From a virus: a stretch of DNA of 22,687 nt. Below the pieces are notes generated by a model. The model was given only the letters and a program-made list of their open reading frames with translations. It searched no databases and was not told where the DNA came from. This document shows positions 1 to 6,708 of the stretch, piece by piece. The translations under genes and the position numbers were made by a program. How positions within the stretch are numbered: position 1 is the first letter of the stretch; each line of letters opens with the position of its first letter. The stretch is from IMG/VR virus record IMGVR_UViG_3300046533_000398, positions 1 through 22,687 of that record. One strand, given 5' to 3'.

Positions 1-127
1 CGCGGCTCGCCCGCAGCACCTGGTCGACGAGGTGCTCCCGTTGCTGGAGGTACAGCACGCGCAGGATCTGGTAGTGGGCCAGCAGGTCCCGCAGTTCATC
101 ATGCTGGTCGCGTTGCTGGGCGTTCAT
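1..127 (-). CDS. Partial early-operon protein, cut by the left edge
   Basis: An ATG at 127 overlaps the stop of the upstream nuclease gene as ATGA, so the two are probably translationally coupled. Forty-two codons are visible before the window ends. The visible part is hydrophilic and helical, with many Gln, Arg, Leu and His residues (start MNAQQRDQHDELRDLLAHYQ), and contains no transmembrane segment. I do not recognise the family. A coiled-coil or DNA-associated role would fit the composition but is not shown. The gene is the last visible member of the early operon. Confidence 0.6.
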   Translation of the reverse strand, partial: MNAQQRDQHDELRDLLAHYQILRVLYLQQREHLVDQVLRASR

Positions 128-381
128 CGCACCTGTGCCCCAATCACGCGCAGCGCGGCGATCGGATCGTGGACATAGACCAGGGGCCATCCCATCCGCC
201 GCAGTTCTTGCTGCGCCGTTGTCGCCCTGCCCTTGGGCATTTTCGCGTCCATCATGAACAACCGCCCACGGTAGTACGCCAGCAAGTCGAACCGATCGAG
301 CCGTAGCACCAGGGCGCCGACGTGCTCGAGCGCGTCCACAATCGCCGGCTCATTCGCATCGCGCCGCTTCGCCCAGCCCAT
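124..381 (-). CDS. Small VRR-NUC-like nuclease
   Basis: An 85-residue protein with the layout of a minimal PD-(D/E)XK (VRR-NUC-like) nuclease. It has an early helix Glu (E11), D32 in FDLLAYY, then D45-A-K47 in FMMDAKMP, followed by a Thr/Gln-rich helix (residues 54-60). VRR-NUC domains of about this size are common in phages, where they are thought to act on branched DNA or serve packaging and recombination; which one applies here cannot be told. The stop of the preceding gene (TAA, 384-382) directly abuts this ATG at 381, and its own stop overlaps the next start. The assignment rests on motif spacing only. Confidence 0.7.
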   Translation of the reverse strand: MGWAKRRDANEPAIVDALEHVGALVLRLDRFDLLAYYRGRLFMMDAKMPKGRATTAQQELRRMGWPLVYVHDPIAALRVIGAQVR

Positions 382-1422
382 TTACAGTCGCGTCCCGTCT
401 TGGCGACGACCACCGTTGCCGAATCCCGCCACCGTCATCAGGCCGGGCGCACACGTGCACTCGTAGCCCTTCAGGTTCCCGATGTCCTCGTCAGCCAGCC
501 GGCCGTCGCCGTCGTAGCCGTTGTTGAACTGGTTGGTCGCGATGGTTTCCCAGACCGTGAAGTCGATCGGATGGCCGCGTCCGCTGTCGTCGAGGCCCCA
601 CACCCCGCCGGGCGCGAGCCTGTCTAAGCAGTCGGTGCACCTCGCCGCCATCATGCCGGCCGACCACGCGGGATCGCACTGATAGAGCACGCCGTCCACT
701 TTGCCAAAATTCGCGCGCCAGAAGTCGGTGGGCGTCTCGTCGTTCGCCTGCCAGCTGATGTAATGCGGAAAAAAGTGCAACATGATCCGGCACCGCAGCC
801 CGATGAGCGCCGCGTCGTGATCGATCATTGCGCGCACGATCTCGGGCGACCAGTGATTCATTTCCCACGCGGGCGATTCGATTTGCATCGCGCCTTCGCG
901 GAGCAGCCGTTCGATGAGCGCATCAGGCACACGGAGGTCCGGCGGCGTCGGCGTGTAGTATTTGCTCCGCATCAGGTGATGCACGAACAACCCGGCCTCG
1001 CGACACCGCACGCTCATCGCGACGTAGGCGTCCTCGCTCAGGCCGGCCTCGAACGAATCTTGCGGCGAGAGCGAGATGTGCGTGTAGCCGTAGCTGCGAT
1101 ACGTTTGCAGAATCCGGTCTTCCCAGGCGCCGTAGCGATCGAGGAAGTAGGTTAAGACCCGATTCTGCGCGGGTCCATTCGCCCCGCCGGCCACCGCCGG
1201 CAGCCCGGGGATCGTCAACCCCCACGCATCGCCGCGCCACCAGCGCACGTCGGCTGTGGCCGGTGGTTCGGCGCGCAGCGTCGTGTAGACCGGCAGCGGC
1301 GCGCCCGTCTCGGCGTCCGTCGTCTGCACATCGAACGGCGGCAGCGGCGGCCGCACCACGATCACGGGCGGCGGCACTTCCGGCGTCGACGTCAAGAACG
1401 GCCAGGCGGTGGCGTAGCTCAT
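382..1422 (-). CDS. Putative TIM-barrel (glycoside-hydrolase-like) protein
   Basis: A 346-residue protein with a Pro-rich N-terminus (about 1-35) and then a chain of short hydrophobic strands alternating with helices, as in a (beta/alpha)8 barrel: WGLTIPGLP, YTHISLS, GLFVHHLM, AMQIESPAWEMNHW, RIMLHFFPHYISW, VDGVLYQCDP, VWGLDDSG, TVWETIATNQF. The Glu residues in WEMN and VWET sit at strand ends where glycosidases carry catalytic acids. No signal peptide is seen. The start ATG at 1422 overlaps the upstream stop as ATGA. It could be a depolymerase, a virion-associated hydrolase or an enzyme acting on a nucleotide sugar. Fold and function are inferences by eye; its place in the early operon is odd for a structural protein. 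Confidence 0.5.
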   Translation of the reverse strand: MSYATAWPFLTSTPEVPPPVIVVRPPLPPFDVQTTDAETGAPLPVYTTLRAEPPATADVRWWRGDAWGLTIPGLPAVAGGANGPAQNRVLTYFLDRYGAWEDRILQTYRSYGYTHISLSPQDSFEAGLSEDAYVAMSVRCREAGLFVHHLMRSKYYTPTPPDLRVPDALIERLLREGAMQIESPAWEMNHWSPEIVRAMIDHDAALIGLRCRIMLHFFPHYISWQANDETPTDFWRANFGKVDGVLYQCDPAWSAGMMAARCTDCLDRLAPGGVWGLDDSGRGHPIDFTVWETIATNQFNNGYDGDGRLADEDIGNLKGYECTCAPGLMTVAGFGNGGRRQDGTRL

Positions 1423-1709
1423 GGCGCCTCAAGTGTCGGCGGTGCTGGAACACGCTGGTAGTAGGCTGGCTCGGTGAACATCGCGTGGCACTGGGTGCAA
1501 ATCTGATGGTCAGGCTTCGTCTGTGAGCGCCTGATCTCCCAACGGTCGCACTGTGGGCACGCCGCGAACACCTCACCTCGTGCCTCCTCTTGGGCGAGGA
1601 GACGGAGGTAGTCGGTTGCCAGCGCCGTGGCATCCTCACGAGTGACCAACTCGAACGACCGCGTGCTCACGCAATCTTCCGCCAGCGCCTTCAGGTCTTC
1701 CTTCGTCAT
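1419..1709 (-). CDS. Small zinc-ribbon protein
   Basis: A 96-residue protein with a helical N-terminal half (about 1-48) and a zinc-ribbon-like C-terminal half. CPQC (residues 51-54) and CTQC (71-74) form two CxxC knuckles, which would bind one zinc ion. Such proteins in phage early operons are usually of unknown function and may bind DNA or host proteins. It overlaps the downstream gene by 4 nt (ATGA) and starts 7 nt after the stop of the upstream gene. No specific family is recognised. Confidence 0.7.
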   Translation of the reverse strand: MTKEDLKALAEDCVSTRSFELVTREDATALATDYLRLLAQEEARGEVFAACPQCDRWEIRRSQTKPDHQICTQCHAMFTEPAYYQRVPAPPTLEAP

Positions 1710-1716
1710 CGCTTTG

Positions 1717-2145
1717 TCACTCGTTCGGAATCGTCTCGGTGAACGGCACCAGATACACGTTCCCGGCGCGGCCCAGCGGCGCGAAGATGATCCGATCCGG
1801 CCGCTTCAAGCCTCGTTCGTAGGGCCCTTCACTGCCCGGCGCCCGCGTCTCGACCGTGCCGTCGGGCTGCACCGACAGCACCGTGTCCGCGCCGACCGGA
1901 TAGGTCACCGTGACGAGATCCCCGTCGAGGATGTTGATTTGGTGCGGGCCAATCGCGACGACGTCGAGCATGATCGGCGCGTCCTCGTCGGGGTCCACGC
2001 TCCGGGCCTCTGGTGTGGACAGGGCCGCGCGAATCGCGCTCGACAGGATCCGGCCGACGTGCTGGGGCTGGGCGCGGTCATAGGGCACCTTCACCACGAC
2101 GGCGATCACGGACGGGAGCGGACGACGATCAGGCAGCGGATGCAT
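1717..2145 (-). CDS. Hypothetical early phage protein
   Basis: A 142-residue protein without a recognised domain. The N-terminal third is mixed helix and strand. The C-terminal half (about 60-142) is strand-rich: LDVVAIGPHQINILDGDLVTV, then LSVQPDGTVETR, then RIIFAPLGRAGNVYLVPF. This suggests a small beta-barrel or sandwich. No Cys pairs, membrane segment or signal peptide is present. The start at 2145 is supported by a strong Shine-Dalgarno-like GGAGGG three bases upstream. Codon use matches the surrounding genes. Confidence 0.65.
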   Translation of the reverse strand: MHPLPDRRPLPSVIAVVVKVPYDRAQPQHVGRILSSAIRAALSTPEARSVDPDEDAPIMLDVVAIGPHQINILDGDLVTVTYPVGADTVLSVQPDGTVETRAPGSEGPYERGLKRPDRIIFAPLGRAGNVYLVPFTETIPNE

Positions 2146-2450
2146 CAGCCCTCCACCAGCACGGCCGTGAGCCGTCCAGGGATATACTTTTCTGGAATAT
2201 GGATGCCTACTTTCACGACGCCTTCGAAGGACTGCAGGCGTGTGCGCGCCATCTGATGGCCGCCAGCCAAGAAATCAACCAGGCCGGCGCCGAATTGATC
2301 AAGGTCACGACGGCAGCGCTGCACGCCAAGAACGAACACGAGGATCTGCGCGAGTCGGTGGCCCGCCTCGAAGCACTGATCATGGAACAAGGCGCCGAGC
2401 TTCGCGCCCTGCGCGATCGACTCGACCATCCCCCGACGTAACCGCGTCAT
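2145..2450 (-). CDS. Alternative minus-strand ORF, antisense to the coiled-coil gene
   Basis: A 101-residue ORF whose boundaries fit the operon exactly. Its ATG at 2450 overlaps the upstream stop as ATGA with AGAGGG just before it, and its TGA overlaps the downstream ATG as TGATG. That is the junction style of the rest of this operon and is the main argument in its favour. Against it, the middle of the product is rich in Phe, Gly, Leu, Val and Cys in a way typical of the antisense of a Glu/Ala-rich coiled coil. No family is recognised. GC at third codon positions does not separate the two strands here. Confidence 0.35.
   Translation of the reverse strand: MTRLRRGMVESIAQGAKLGALFHDQCFEAGHRLAQILVFVLGVQRCRRDLDQFGAGLVDFLAGGHQMARTRLQSFEGVVKVGIHIPEKYIPGRLTAVLVEG
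2199..2441 (+). CDS. Plus-strand coiled-coil protein inside the minus-strand operon (competes with the antisense ORF)
   Basis: An 80-residue ORF on the strand opposite to all its neighbours. The translation looks like a real soluble helical protein. After an N-terminal helix (MDAYFHDAFEGLQACARHLM), its C-terminal part has hydrophobic residues spaced 4-3-4-3 over about four heptads (from HEDLRESVARLEALI to LRALRDRL), a clear coiled coil. A TATACT hexamer at 2183-2188 lies 10 bases before the ATG, so the message would be nearly leaderless; I see no good -35 or Shine-Dalgarno site. The minus-strand ORF at 2145-2450 fills the same space with coupled junctions. Probably only one is real; I favour this one on composition. 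Confidence 0.55.
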   Translation: MDAYFHDAFEGLQACARHLMAASQEINQAGAELIKVTTAALHAKNEHEDLRESVARLEALIMEQGAELRALRDRLDHPPT

Positions 2451-2668
2451 CGCCCGCCCTCTGATCGCTTCGCCATCGTCAGCACCTTCGACACAGCCGC
2501 CCCCGTTTCCACCGCCGACGCGCGTTGGCGGATCCGCTCGGCCGCCTCGCGCCGCGTCTTCATCTTCACCGGCAAGGTTTCATCCGCGCGGTCATAGCGC
2601 ACCCGCGGCGGCACGATCAACGTGTCGATCAGCGCGTCGCCCTTGTGCCAGCGGCCGAACAGTCCCAC
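2447..2668 (-). CDS. Small basic hypothetical protein
   Basis: A 73-residue protein that starts with GTG at 2668. The start is supported by an AGGAGGG Shine-Dalgarno site 6 bases upstream. The product is charged and helical in its second half, with many Arg, Lys and Ala residues (TRREAAERIRQRASAVETGA), and could bind nucleic acid. It has no known motif. It lies one base after the stop of the upstream zinc-ribbon gene. The family is not recognised. Confidence 0.6.
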   Translation of the reverse strand: MGLFGRWHKGDALIDTLIVPPRVRYDRADETLPVKMKTRREAAERIRQRASAVETGAAVSKVLTMAKRSEGGR

Positions 2669-2669
2669 G

Positions 2670-2930
2670 TCAGCCCTCCTCGCCGCTCTGGCGTCGCTTG
2701 AAATCCAGCGGCAACAATCCGAGACGCGTCAAATCGAGCGGCGGCGGCGGGTCGGCGTACTCGATCGTCGCCGGCAGATCCGGCGGCGCCGGCCCCGCGC
2801 ACGTCGCGCAGCGATACTTCTTCGCCTTGCAGCTGCCGAAGGTGATCCGCAACAACACCGTGTCCGCGGGAATGTCCGCGCCGCACTGGCCGCAATGCCG
2901 CAGCGTGCGATCGCGCATCCAGGTGGTCAT
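2670..2930 (-). CDS. Small zinc-ribbon protein
   Basis: An 86-residue protein with two CxxC knuckles, CGQC (13-16) and CATC (41-44), that would form one zinc ribbon. The intervening segment ADIPADTVLLRITFGSCKAKKY contains a further Cys. A Pro-rich linker and a Leu-rich tail follow. It overlaps the upstream gene as ATGA. Function is unknown; it is one of several small Cys-rich proteins in this operon. Confidence 0.7.
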   Translation of the reverse strand: MTTWMRDRTLRHCGQCGADIPADTVLLRITFGSCKAKKYRCATCAGPAPPDLPATIEYADPPPPLDLTRLGLLPLDFKRRQSGEEG

Positions 2931-3289
2931 GCGCGTTGGCGTCCTTCCTCGCGAGCTCGGGCCGCATAGAGTCGCACCATGAGATCCGCTGCTTCGCCTC
3001 GCGAGAGCGGCCGCGCGTCGTCGACGGCTTCAATGTGCCGCGGATTGTTGGGGCGTCGCGCCGGTGTGCCAGGCAGCGGCCGATTGGATTCGATCAGCCG
3101 ATACGCCGCCGTGATGTCGTCGTTGGTCCACCGGATCTTCAGCCGCGCGCATTCAACCTTCAGGGCCTCGGTCAGGTCGGTCAGGGACTCGAAGGTTTCG
3201 CGGGCCAGCAGCACCCTGACGAGCCGTGCCAGCAGCCGCCCTTGCGACTCGAATTTCTTCTGGGTTTCTTGTCGTTCCATGAGAACCAT
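2927..3289 (-). CDS. Hypothetical helical protein at the head of the left early segment
   Basis: A 120-residue protein predicted to be mostly helical. Helices span about 5-30 (ERQETQKKFESQGRLLARLV), 35-50 and 57-70 (DDITAAYRLIESNR), and the C-terminal helix ends REEGRQRA. The first ATG is at 3289; an in-frame ATG at 3280 (residue 4) is an equally possible start, and neither has a good Shine-Dalgarno site. It is the first gene after a 179-bp gap holding a possible promoter. No family is recognised. Confidence 0.65.
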   Translation of the reverse strand: MVLMERQETQKKFESQGRLLARLVRVLLARETFESLTDLTEALKVECARLKIRWTNDDITAAYRLIESNRPLPGTPARRPNNPRHIEAVDDARPLSRGEAADLMVRLYAARAREEGRQRA

Positions 3290-3468
3290 TCGCGTACCCG
3301 CGAGGCCCTAATTGCTAATAGAACGAAGCGTTTACGAAGAGAAGAGGATCTAGCTAATTAGCTGGTTCTGTTCTTCGTTCTTAAAGAGAGCACGCCACAA
3401 GCACTGCTTAAGCGCAGCTTGAGTTCTGCTTTGAGCACGCCGCCAAGCACCGCCTGAAGCGTGCGTCG
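3290..3468. promoter_or_regulatory. AT-rich repeat island beside the replication gene; candidate origin or promoter
   Basis: This is the only gene gap over 100 bp inside the minus-strand early operon. The segment 3308-3387 is clearly AT-richer than the flanks. It holds a perfect 12-bp palindrome AGCTAATTAGCT (3352-3363), a 9-bp inverted repeat AGAACGAAG / CTTCGTTCT (3320-3328 and 3373-3381), and two imperfect direct repeats beginning GAGCACGCC (3388-3414 and 3433-3461). A weak minus-strand promoter can be drawn: -35 TTCTCT (3343-3338), 17 bp, -10 TATTAG (3320-3315). Lying just after a DUF1376 replication gene, it could be the phage origin, an operator-promoter, or both. No gene is seen here. 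Confidence 0.5.
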
Positions 3469-3837
3469 TTACACGCTTACGCGTTGCTTGAGCAGCTTGG
3501 CCGCCAGCCCGTTCCCGCCTTTGCGCGCGCGGACCACGTTGCGTTCATGGAGGCTGTTGGCCTCGGCCCAGACCGCCAGCTGGGTGTTGTTCACGAGGTA
3601 GTCGCCGTCCCGCCGCCAGTACTTTTCGATCTTGGGCCAGCATCGTTTCCACTCCTGTAGGGTGCACCCGATCGCACGGCGAATGGCTTCGTGATCGGCG
3701 GGCAGCTTACACTTCCGATTCCACGCCACCGTCAACATTTCCCGATACAGCCCGCGCGCTTCGATCGGCAGCACAAACGCCGACGATCCGATCCACCGAT
3801 CCGTCCAAAACCATTCCGCGAGTAACTTGTCGCTCAT
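3469..3837 (-). CDS. DUF1376 (YdaU-like) replication protein
   Basis: A 122-residue protein resembling the N-terminal DUF1376 domain of phage replication initiators. It starts with an aromatic strand (AEWFWTDRWIGSSAFVLPIEARGLYREML), then a helical block with the hallmark order of acidic start, LPADHEAIRRAIGCTLQEWKRCW, and the VNNTQLAVWAEA helix. The domain is known from proteins of the Rac YdaU and lambda O type and is thought to bind the origin and recruit helicase loading. The usual longer C-terminal part is absent, so this may be a minimal version. The stop at 3469 borders the repeat island. No helicase is visible in the window. Confidence 0.75.
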   Translation of the reverse strand: MSDKLLAEWFWTDRWIGSSAFVLPIEARGLYREMLTVAWNRKCKLPADHEAIRRAIGCTLQEWKRCWPKIEKYWRRDGDYLVNNTQLAVWAEANSLHERNVVRARKGGNGLAAKLLKQRVSV

Positions 3838-3853
3838 GTCGATGGGTGTCTCG

Positions 3854-4102
3854 CTAATGCCGGGTGTCGCGCCGCACGTCGGAGAACTGCAAGTCGATCG
3901 TCGGTTCCTCGAGCGCCGCGGCCGCGCGCGTGATCGCCTCGGTCGGCCCGCTCTCCGCCGTGATCGCCGCCGTCAGGATGCTGATCTGGTCTTCCACGAC
4001 GCCGAGGGTCACCATGATCCCGGCGACGCTGGCAACGATCAGGTGCAGCTCGTCGCGCAGCTGCGCCAGGTCGGCCATCATGCGCGTTTGGTGTTCAGTC
4101 AT
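3854..4102 (-). CDS. Small hypothetical helical protein
   Basis: An 82-residue protein with a long amphipathic helix (about 1-45, including LAQLRDELHLIVASVAGIM) and an acidic C-terminal half. The segment VASVAGIMVTLGVV is hydrophobic but short for a transmembrane helix. Its ATG at 4102 overlaps the upstream stop as ATGA, and 16 bp separate its stop from the replication gene. The family is unknown. Confidence 0.65.
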   Translation of the reverse strand: MTEHQTRMMADLAQLRDELHLIVASVAGIMVTLGVVEDQISILTAAITAESGPTEAITRAAAALEEPTIDLQFSDVRRDTRH

Positions 4103-4257
4103 CGGCGGTCATCCAGCATCTCGAGCAGCTTCTTCGCTTCCTCGATACGAATGGGGCTGTTCGCGGACGATGCCATCCACGAAATCAATGTGCCGAGTGT
4201 TTTTTTCAACGCGGCGACTTCCCGTTTTAACGCCGCGACCTCTGGCGCCTTGGTCAT
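4099..4257 (-). CDS. 52-residue coiled-coil protein
   Basis: A short gene fitted between its neighbours by ATGA overlaps at both ends (4257/4254 and 4102/4099). The product begins MTKAPEVAALKREVAALKKT, a Leu/Lys heptad pattern that suggests a short coiled coil, and ends with a charged helix (IEEAKKLLEMLDDRR). A longer reading to 4569 is open, but that extension is only Arg/Ala-rich antisense-like sequence, so the internal ATG is preferred. Function is unknown. Confidence 0.6.
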   Translation of the reverse strand: MTKAPEVAALKREVAALKKTLGTLISWMASSANSPIRIEEAKKLLEMLDDRR

Positions 4258-4532
4258 CCGCCGGCTCCTCCAGGCTGCCCGCGCTGCGCGAGCTCGGTGC
4301 GGCTGCGCGGACTGAGCCGCGAGCAATACCAGCAGCGCCGCAGGCCGTCCGGCCCTTTCATCGTGAAATCGTGTTGCGCGTGTCCGGTGGCGCAGGGTTC
4401 CTCGGGCGTGACGTCCCAGGGGTGCGGCTCGCGCGGGCGATCGGGCGGCACGTTGGGCCGCGCCTGCTGCAGCTGCTGCTGGGCGCGGTCTTCGGCGGCC
4501 TGGGCGGCGAGGCGTTCGCGGTGCGCGCTCAT
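4254..4532 (-). CDS. Small Cys/His protein, possibly zinc-binding
   Basis: A 92-residue protein. The N-terminal third is a Gln/Ala/Arg-rich helix (RLAAQAAEDRAQQQLQQARP). The middle carries C47, H51, H54 and a CWYC knuckle (67-70), which could form a single zinc site. The C-terminal tail is Gly-rich. It overlaps both neighbours by ATGA. No specific family is recognised. Confidence 0.6.
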   Translation of the reverse strand: MSAHRERLAAQAAEDRAQQQLQQARPNVPPDRPREPHPWDVTPEEPCATGHAQHDFTMKGPDGLRRCWYCSRLSPRSRTELAQRGQPGGAGG

Positions 4533-4762
4533 GGCTGATCTCCCGGCCGCGTCGACGACTGCACCGCAACCGAATCAGGATCGGTGAAAAACTCCCCGCA
4601 CCAATCCGTCGCCGCCGTGCCCGGCCACGCGCTCATGGGCCCCTCGTCCGTGAAGTCGACGACGGGCGGCCGCCGGCGGCACTGTCCGAATGCCTCGGTG
4701 CCTGGTTGCCAGTACAGGCAGCGACTGCACGACATGACGCGCACGTCGGTGGTGAGGGTCAT
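4529..4762 (-). CDS. Four-cysteine phage protein (CSRC...GQC...DWCGEF type)
   Basis: A 77-residue protein with the pattern CSRCLYWQ, then FGQCRRRPP, then AWPGTAATDWCGEFF. This arrangement recurs in small bacterial and phage proteins of unknown function; the four Cys probably bind zinc or another metal. The ATG at 4762 overlaps the upstream stop as ATGA and is preferred to more distant starts, whose extra residues are low-complexity Arg-rich. Its stop overlaps the next start as ATGA. Confidence 0.75.
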   Translation of the reverse strand: MTLTTDVRVMSCSRCLYWQPGTEAFGQCRRRPPVVDFTDEGPMSAWPGTAATDWCGEFFTDPDSVAVQSSTRPGDQP

Positions 4763-4992
4763 GGCTCCTCCGTGACGGCGAGGCCGCCGCGCGTGGTCTT
4801 GACGTGGGGCGGCACGGTCTCGGCGCCATCGAGCAGGGACGCGCCTTTGCGCGCCGGCTTCTGTGCTTTCGCCTTCGGCGTCCGGCGCGCGAGAATGCCG
4901 CGGGCGATCGCCAGGACGGTCTGCGCCTGCTCGAGCGGCGCGCTCTCGAAGAACGCCACCACCACATCGACGGGATCTTTGCGTCGACTCAT
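4759..4992 (-). CDS. Small basic hypothetical protein
   Basis: A 77-residue protein with an amphipathic helix near the N-terminus (VVVAFFESAPLEQAQTVLAI), a basic Lys/Arg/Ala-rich middle (RRTPKAKAQKPARKGA) that could contact nucleic acid, and an acidic end. It overlaps both neighbours by ATGA. No known domain is recognised. Confidence 0.6.
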   Translation of the reverse strand: MSRRKDPVDVVVAFFESAPLEQAQTVLAIARGILARRTPKAKAQKPARKGASLLDGAETVPPHVKTTRGGLAVTEEP

Positions 4993-5420
4993 GCGGCCAC
5001 CTCGTGATCCACCGACACACCCAGCCGGTGCGCGAAGTCGGCCACCTGGTCGAGATACGCGCTGAATTCGTCCTTCGTCAACGTGGTCGTGGTCGTCAGC
5101 GCAGCGAGTTCCACGTCGTCAACGACTTCGCCCTGGGCGTCGTGAATCAGCACCCGGTGCGCGGCCGGCAGAAACCGCTGCTTGAGATACGCGTGCACCT
5201 CGAGCGGTGAATAGCCCGTGTGCGCGGCCAGCGGTGCGACGTACCCGGCCCAGTACCGCGCGTTCAGCCCCCGGGATCGGGTCGCGCCTGCCGGCTCAAT
5301 GCGGACGAGGACTTCGCCATCCGGCCACGCCGCACACGCCCGCGTGAAGGCCTGCTTCTGGCGCAGCTTGAGCTGGCCGCCGCGGACGAAGCCCGAGGCC
5401 ACATAGGCGCGCGTCGCCAT
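4989..5420 (-). CDS. NinB-like recombination-associated protein
   Basis: A 143-residue protein with a hallmark seen in phage proteins next to recombination genes: a basic strand-rich N-terminus, then SRGLNARYWAGYVAPLAAHT with GYSPLEVHAYLKQRFLP, and a C-terminal helix of the form LTKDEFSAYLDQVADFAHRL. The order basic residues, Asn-aryl-Tyr-Trp and a helix ending in KxRFL resembles NinB/Orf-type or related accessory proteins; homology is inferred from memory of such sequences. The ATG at 5420 overlaps the exonuclease stop as TGATG. A longer in-frame start exists upstream but adds only Arg/Gly-rich sequence. Confidence 0.6.
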   Translation of the reverse strand: MATRAYVASGFVRGGQLKLRQKQAFTRACAAWPDGEVLVRIEPAGATRSRGLNARYWAGYVAPLAAHTGYSPLEVHAYLKQRFLPAAHRVLIHDAQGEVVDDVELAALTTTTTLTKDEFSAYLDQVADFAHRLGVSVDHEVAA

Positions 5421-6076
5421 CACGCCTCCACCAGCACGTCGGCCGCGAGCTGCGCCACGTCCTTGTAGTCGCGGTCGCACTCGGTGAGAAACAGCCGCAC
5501 CAGCAGTTCATAGGCCTTCAAGTCGACGTGCTCGCGGTAGACGCGCACGATCACCAGGCGTAACGCCTCGGGAAAGCGATCATCGAACGACACGAAGTCG
5601 CACCACGCCGCGCCGGTCAGCCAAATCTGATGCTGGATCTGCGCGAAGTAGTCCTTCGGCACCGCGTGTGACCGCAGGTACGCCAGGTGCGTCGCCGACT
5701 TCGGACACTTGATCTCGACCAGGCCGGTGTAGCCGCCGATCTCCCCGTCGGGCGAGCCGCCGGTGGCGAGCTCGGGGTGCTGCAGGAAGCCGCACGGCTG
5801 CACGAGGGCGCCGGTGGCCGCTTCATAGGCGGCGCGCGCGTCGGCTTCCTTGTCGATCCCGCGCTGCATCTCGGCGTTCACGAAGCCGGTGTCCTGGGAC
5901 ATGTTTGTCAAACGCTCACAAACAATTTGCATGCGGAGGTCGCGCCGGGCGGCGGCCTCGCCGGTCTTGATTGTCGCCAGCATGTCGCACGCGCGCGAGG
6001 CCGTCAGCTTGCCCACGCGCGCGGCATACCAGGCCGGCGTGCGTTGATCGGGGGTGAGGATCGTGAAGGTCACCAT
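5420..6076 (-). CDS. YqaJ-like (lambda-type) recombination exonuclease
   Basis: A 218-residue protein of the PD-(D/E)XK exonuclease family that works with a single-strand annealing protein in phage recombination. LTAS (24-27) opens the domain, E54 lies in a conserved helix, RGIDKEADARAAYE spans about 72-85, and D110 in SPDG with E121 and K123 in VEIKCP are the expected metal-binding and catalytic residues. The helix after them (YFAQIQHQIWLTG) is typical of the family. The enzyme would degrade linear double-stranded DNA to give 3' single strands. Its start overlaps the upstream nuclease-like gene by 7 nt. Confidence 0.88.
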   Translation of the reverse strand: MVTFTILTPDQRTPAWYAARVGKLTASRACDMLATIKTGEAAARRDLRMQIVCERLTNMSQDTGFVNAEMQRGIDKEADARAAYEAATGALVQPCGFLQHPELATGGSPDGEIGGYTGLVEIKCPKSATHLAYLRSHAVPKDYFAQIQHQIWLTGAAWCDFVSFDDRFPEALRLVIVRVYREHVDLKAYELLVRLFLTECDRDYKDVAQLAADVLVEA

Positions 6077-6708
6077 CGGATTTCGTCCGCAGTCACGGGT
6101 TTACCAACTGGACGCGCCTCGGCGACGAGGGGCTTTTCAGGTGGATCGACAAAGACCGTTCGCCAATCAAGGGCGTTGGCGGCCAGAGAATCCCTGGACA
6201 TCACGACATACGGATCGTTGCTGCCGTTGACGGCGGGAACCTCCACGATGTCGGTCTCGGGCCACAATTCCTGAAACTGGTTTCGAAAGAAACGCTTCAT
6301 CGGCGTCGTCCATCGATCGGGCAAGAAGATCACATCGATCGCCGGCACGGCCGTTGTCCAAAAAGCCGCTTCAAATCCGTCCTTTACGTCTCGGTAGACG
6401 TACAGACACGGCACGCCCAATCGGATGTAGTGCGTAATTGGCAATGCTTCGATCGAGGCCCGGGTGTAGCGGCCCGAATTGGTCTTCGCTTCAAAGAGTC
6501 GACAGGACTGGTCCTTCACCGCCACGCGATCGGCGCGGGCGCGGACATACAGCGCCGCCGGATCCCAACAGCGTCTCAGCGCGTTTTGCACCGGTTCTGG
6601 CATGACCGTGTGATACGTCGCCGATCCCACTACCCAGCCATTCGCCGTCGCGACGGCGATCAGGTCAGCCTCGAGGGCCGCATGGTGCGGATCATTGGGG
6701 TCAGCCAT
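6070..6708 (-). CDS. PD-(D/E)XK nuclease-like protein
   Basis: A 212-residue protein with the core D60...F72-E73-A74-K75 preceded by the segment RARADRVAV and followed by strand LYVYRD (about 96-101). This fits a PD-(D/E)XK nuclease-fold domain. The C-terminal half has strands around WTTAVPAIDVIFLPDRW and IVEVPAV but no recognised motif. The chosen ATG at 6708 overlaps the methyltransferase stop by 8 nt; a longer open frame upstream is Ser/Arg-rich and unlikely to be translated. Placed between a DNA methyltransferase and the exonuclease, it may protect against host DNA or help recombination; neither role is shown. Confidence 0.65.
   Translation of the reverse strand: MADPNDPHHAALEADLIAVATANGWVVGSATYHTVMPEPVQNALRRCWDPAALYVRARADRVAVKDQSCRLFEAKTNSGRYTRASIEALPITHYIRLGVPCLYVYRDVKDGFEAAFWTTAVPAIDVIFLPDRWTTPMKRFFRNQFQELWPETDIVEVPAVNGSNDPYVVMSRDSLAANALDWRTVFVDPPEKPLVAEARPVGKPVTADEIRW

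Noticed and set aside
923-1639. Minus-strand 238-residue ORF
   Set aside because: An Arg/Ala-rich alternative frame of the TIM-barrel-like and zinc-ribbon genes.
3388-3461. CRISPR-like repeats
   Set aside because: Only two imperfect copies, unequal in length and with no array or cas genes.
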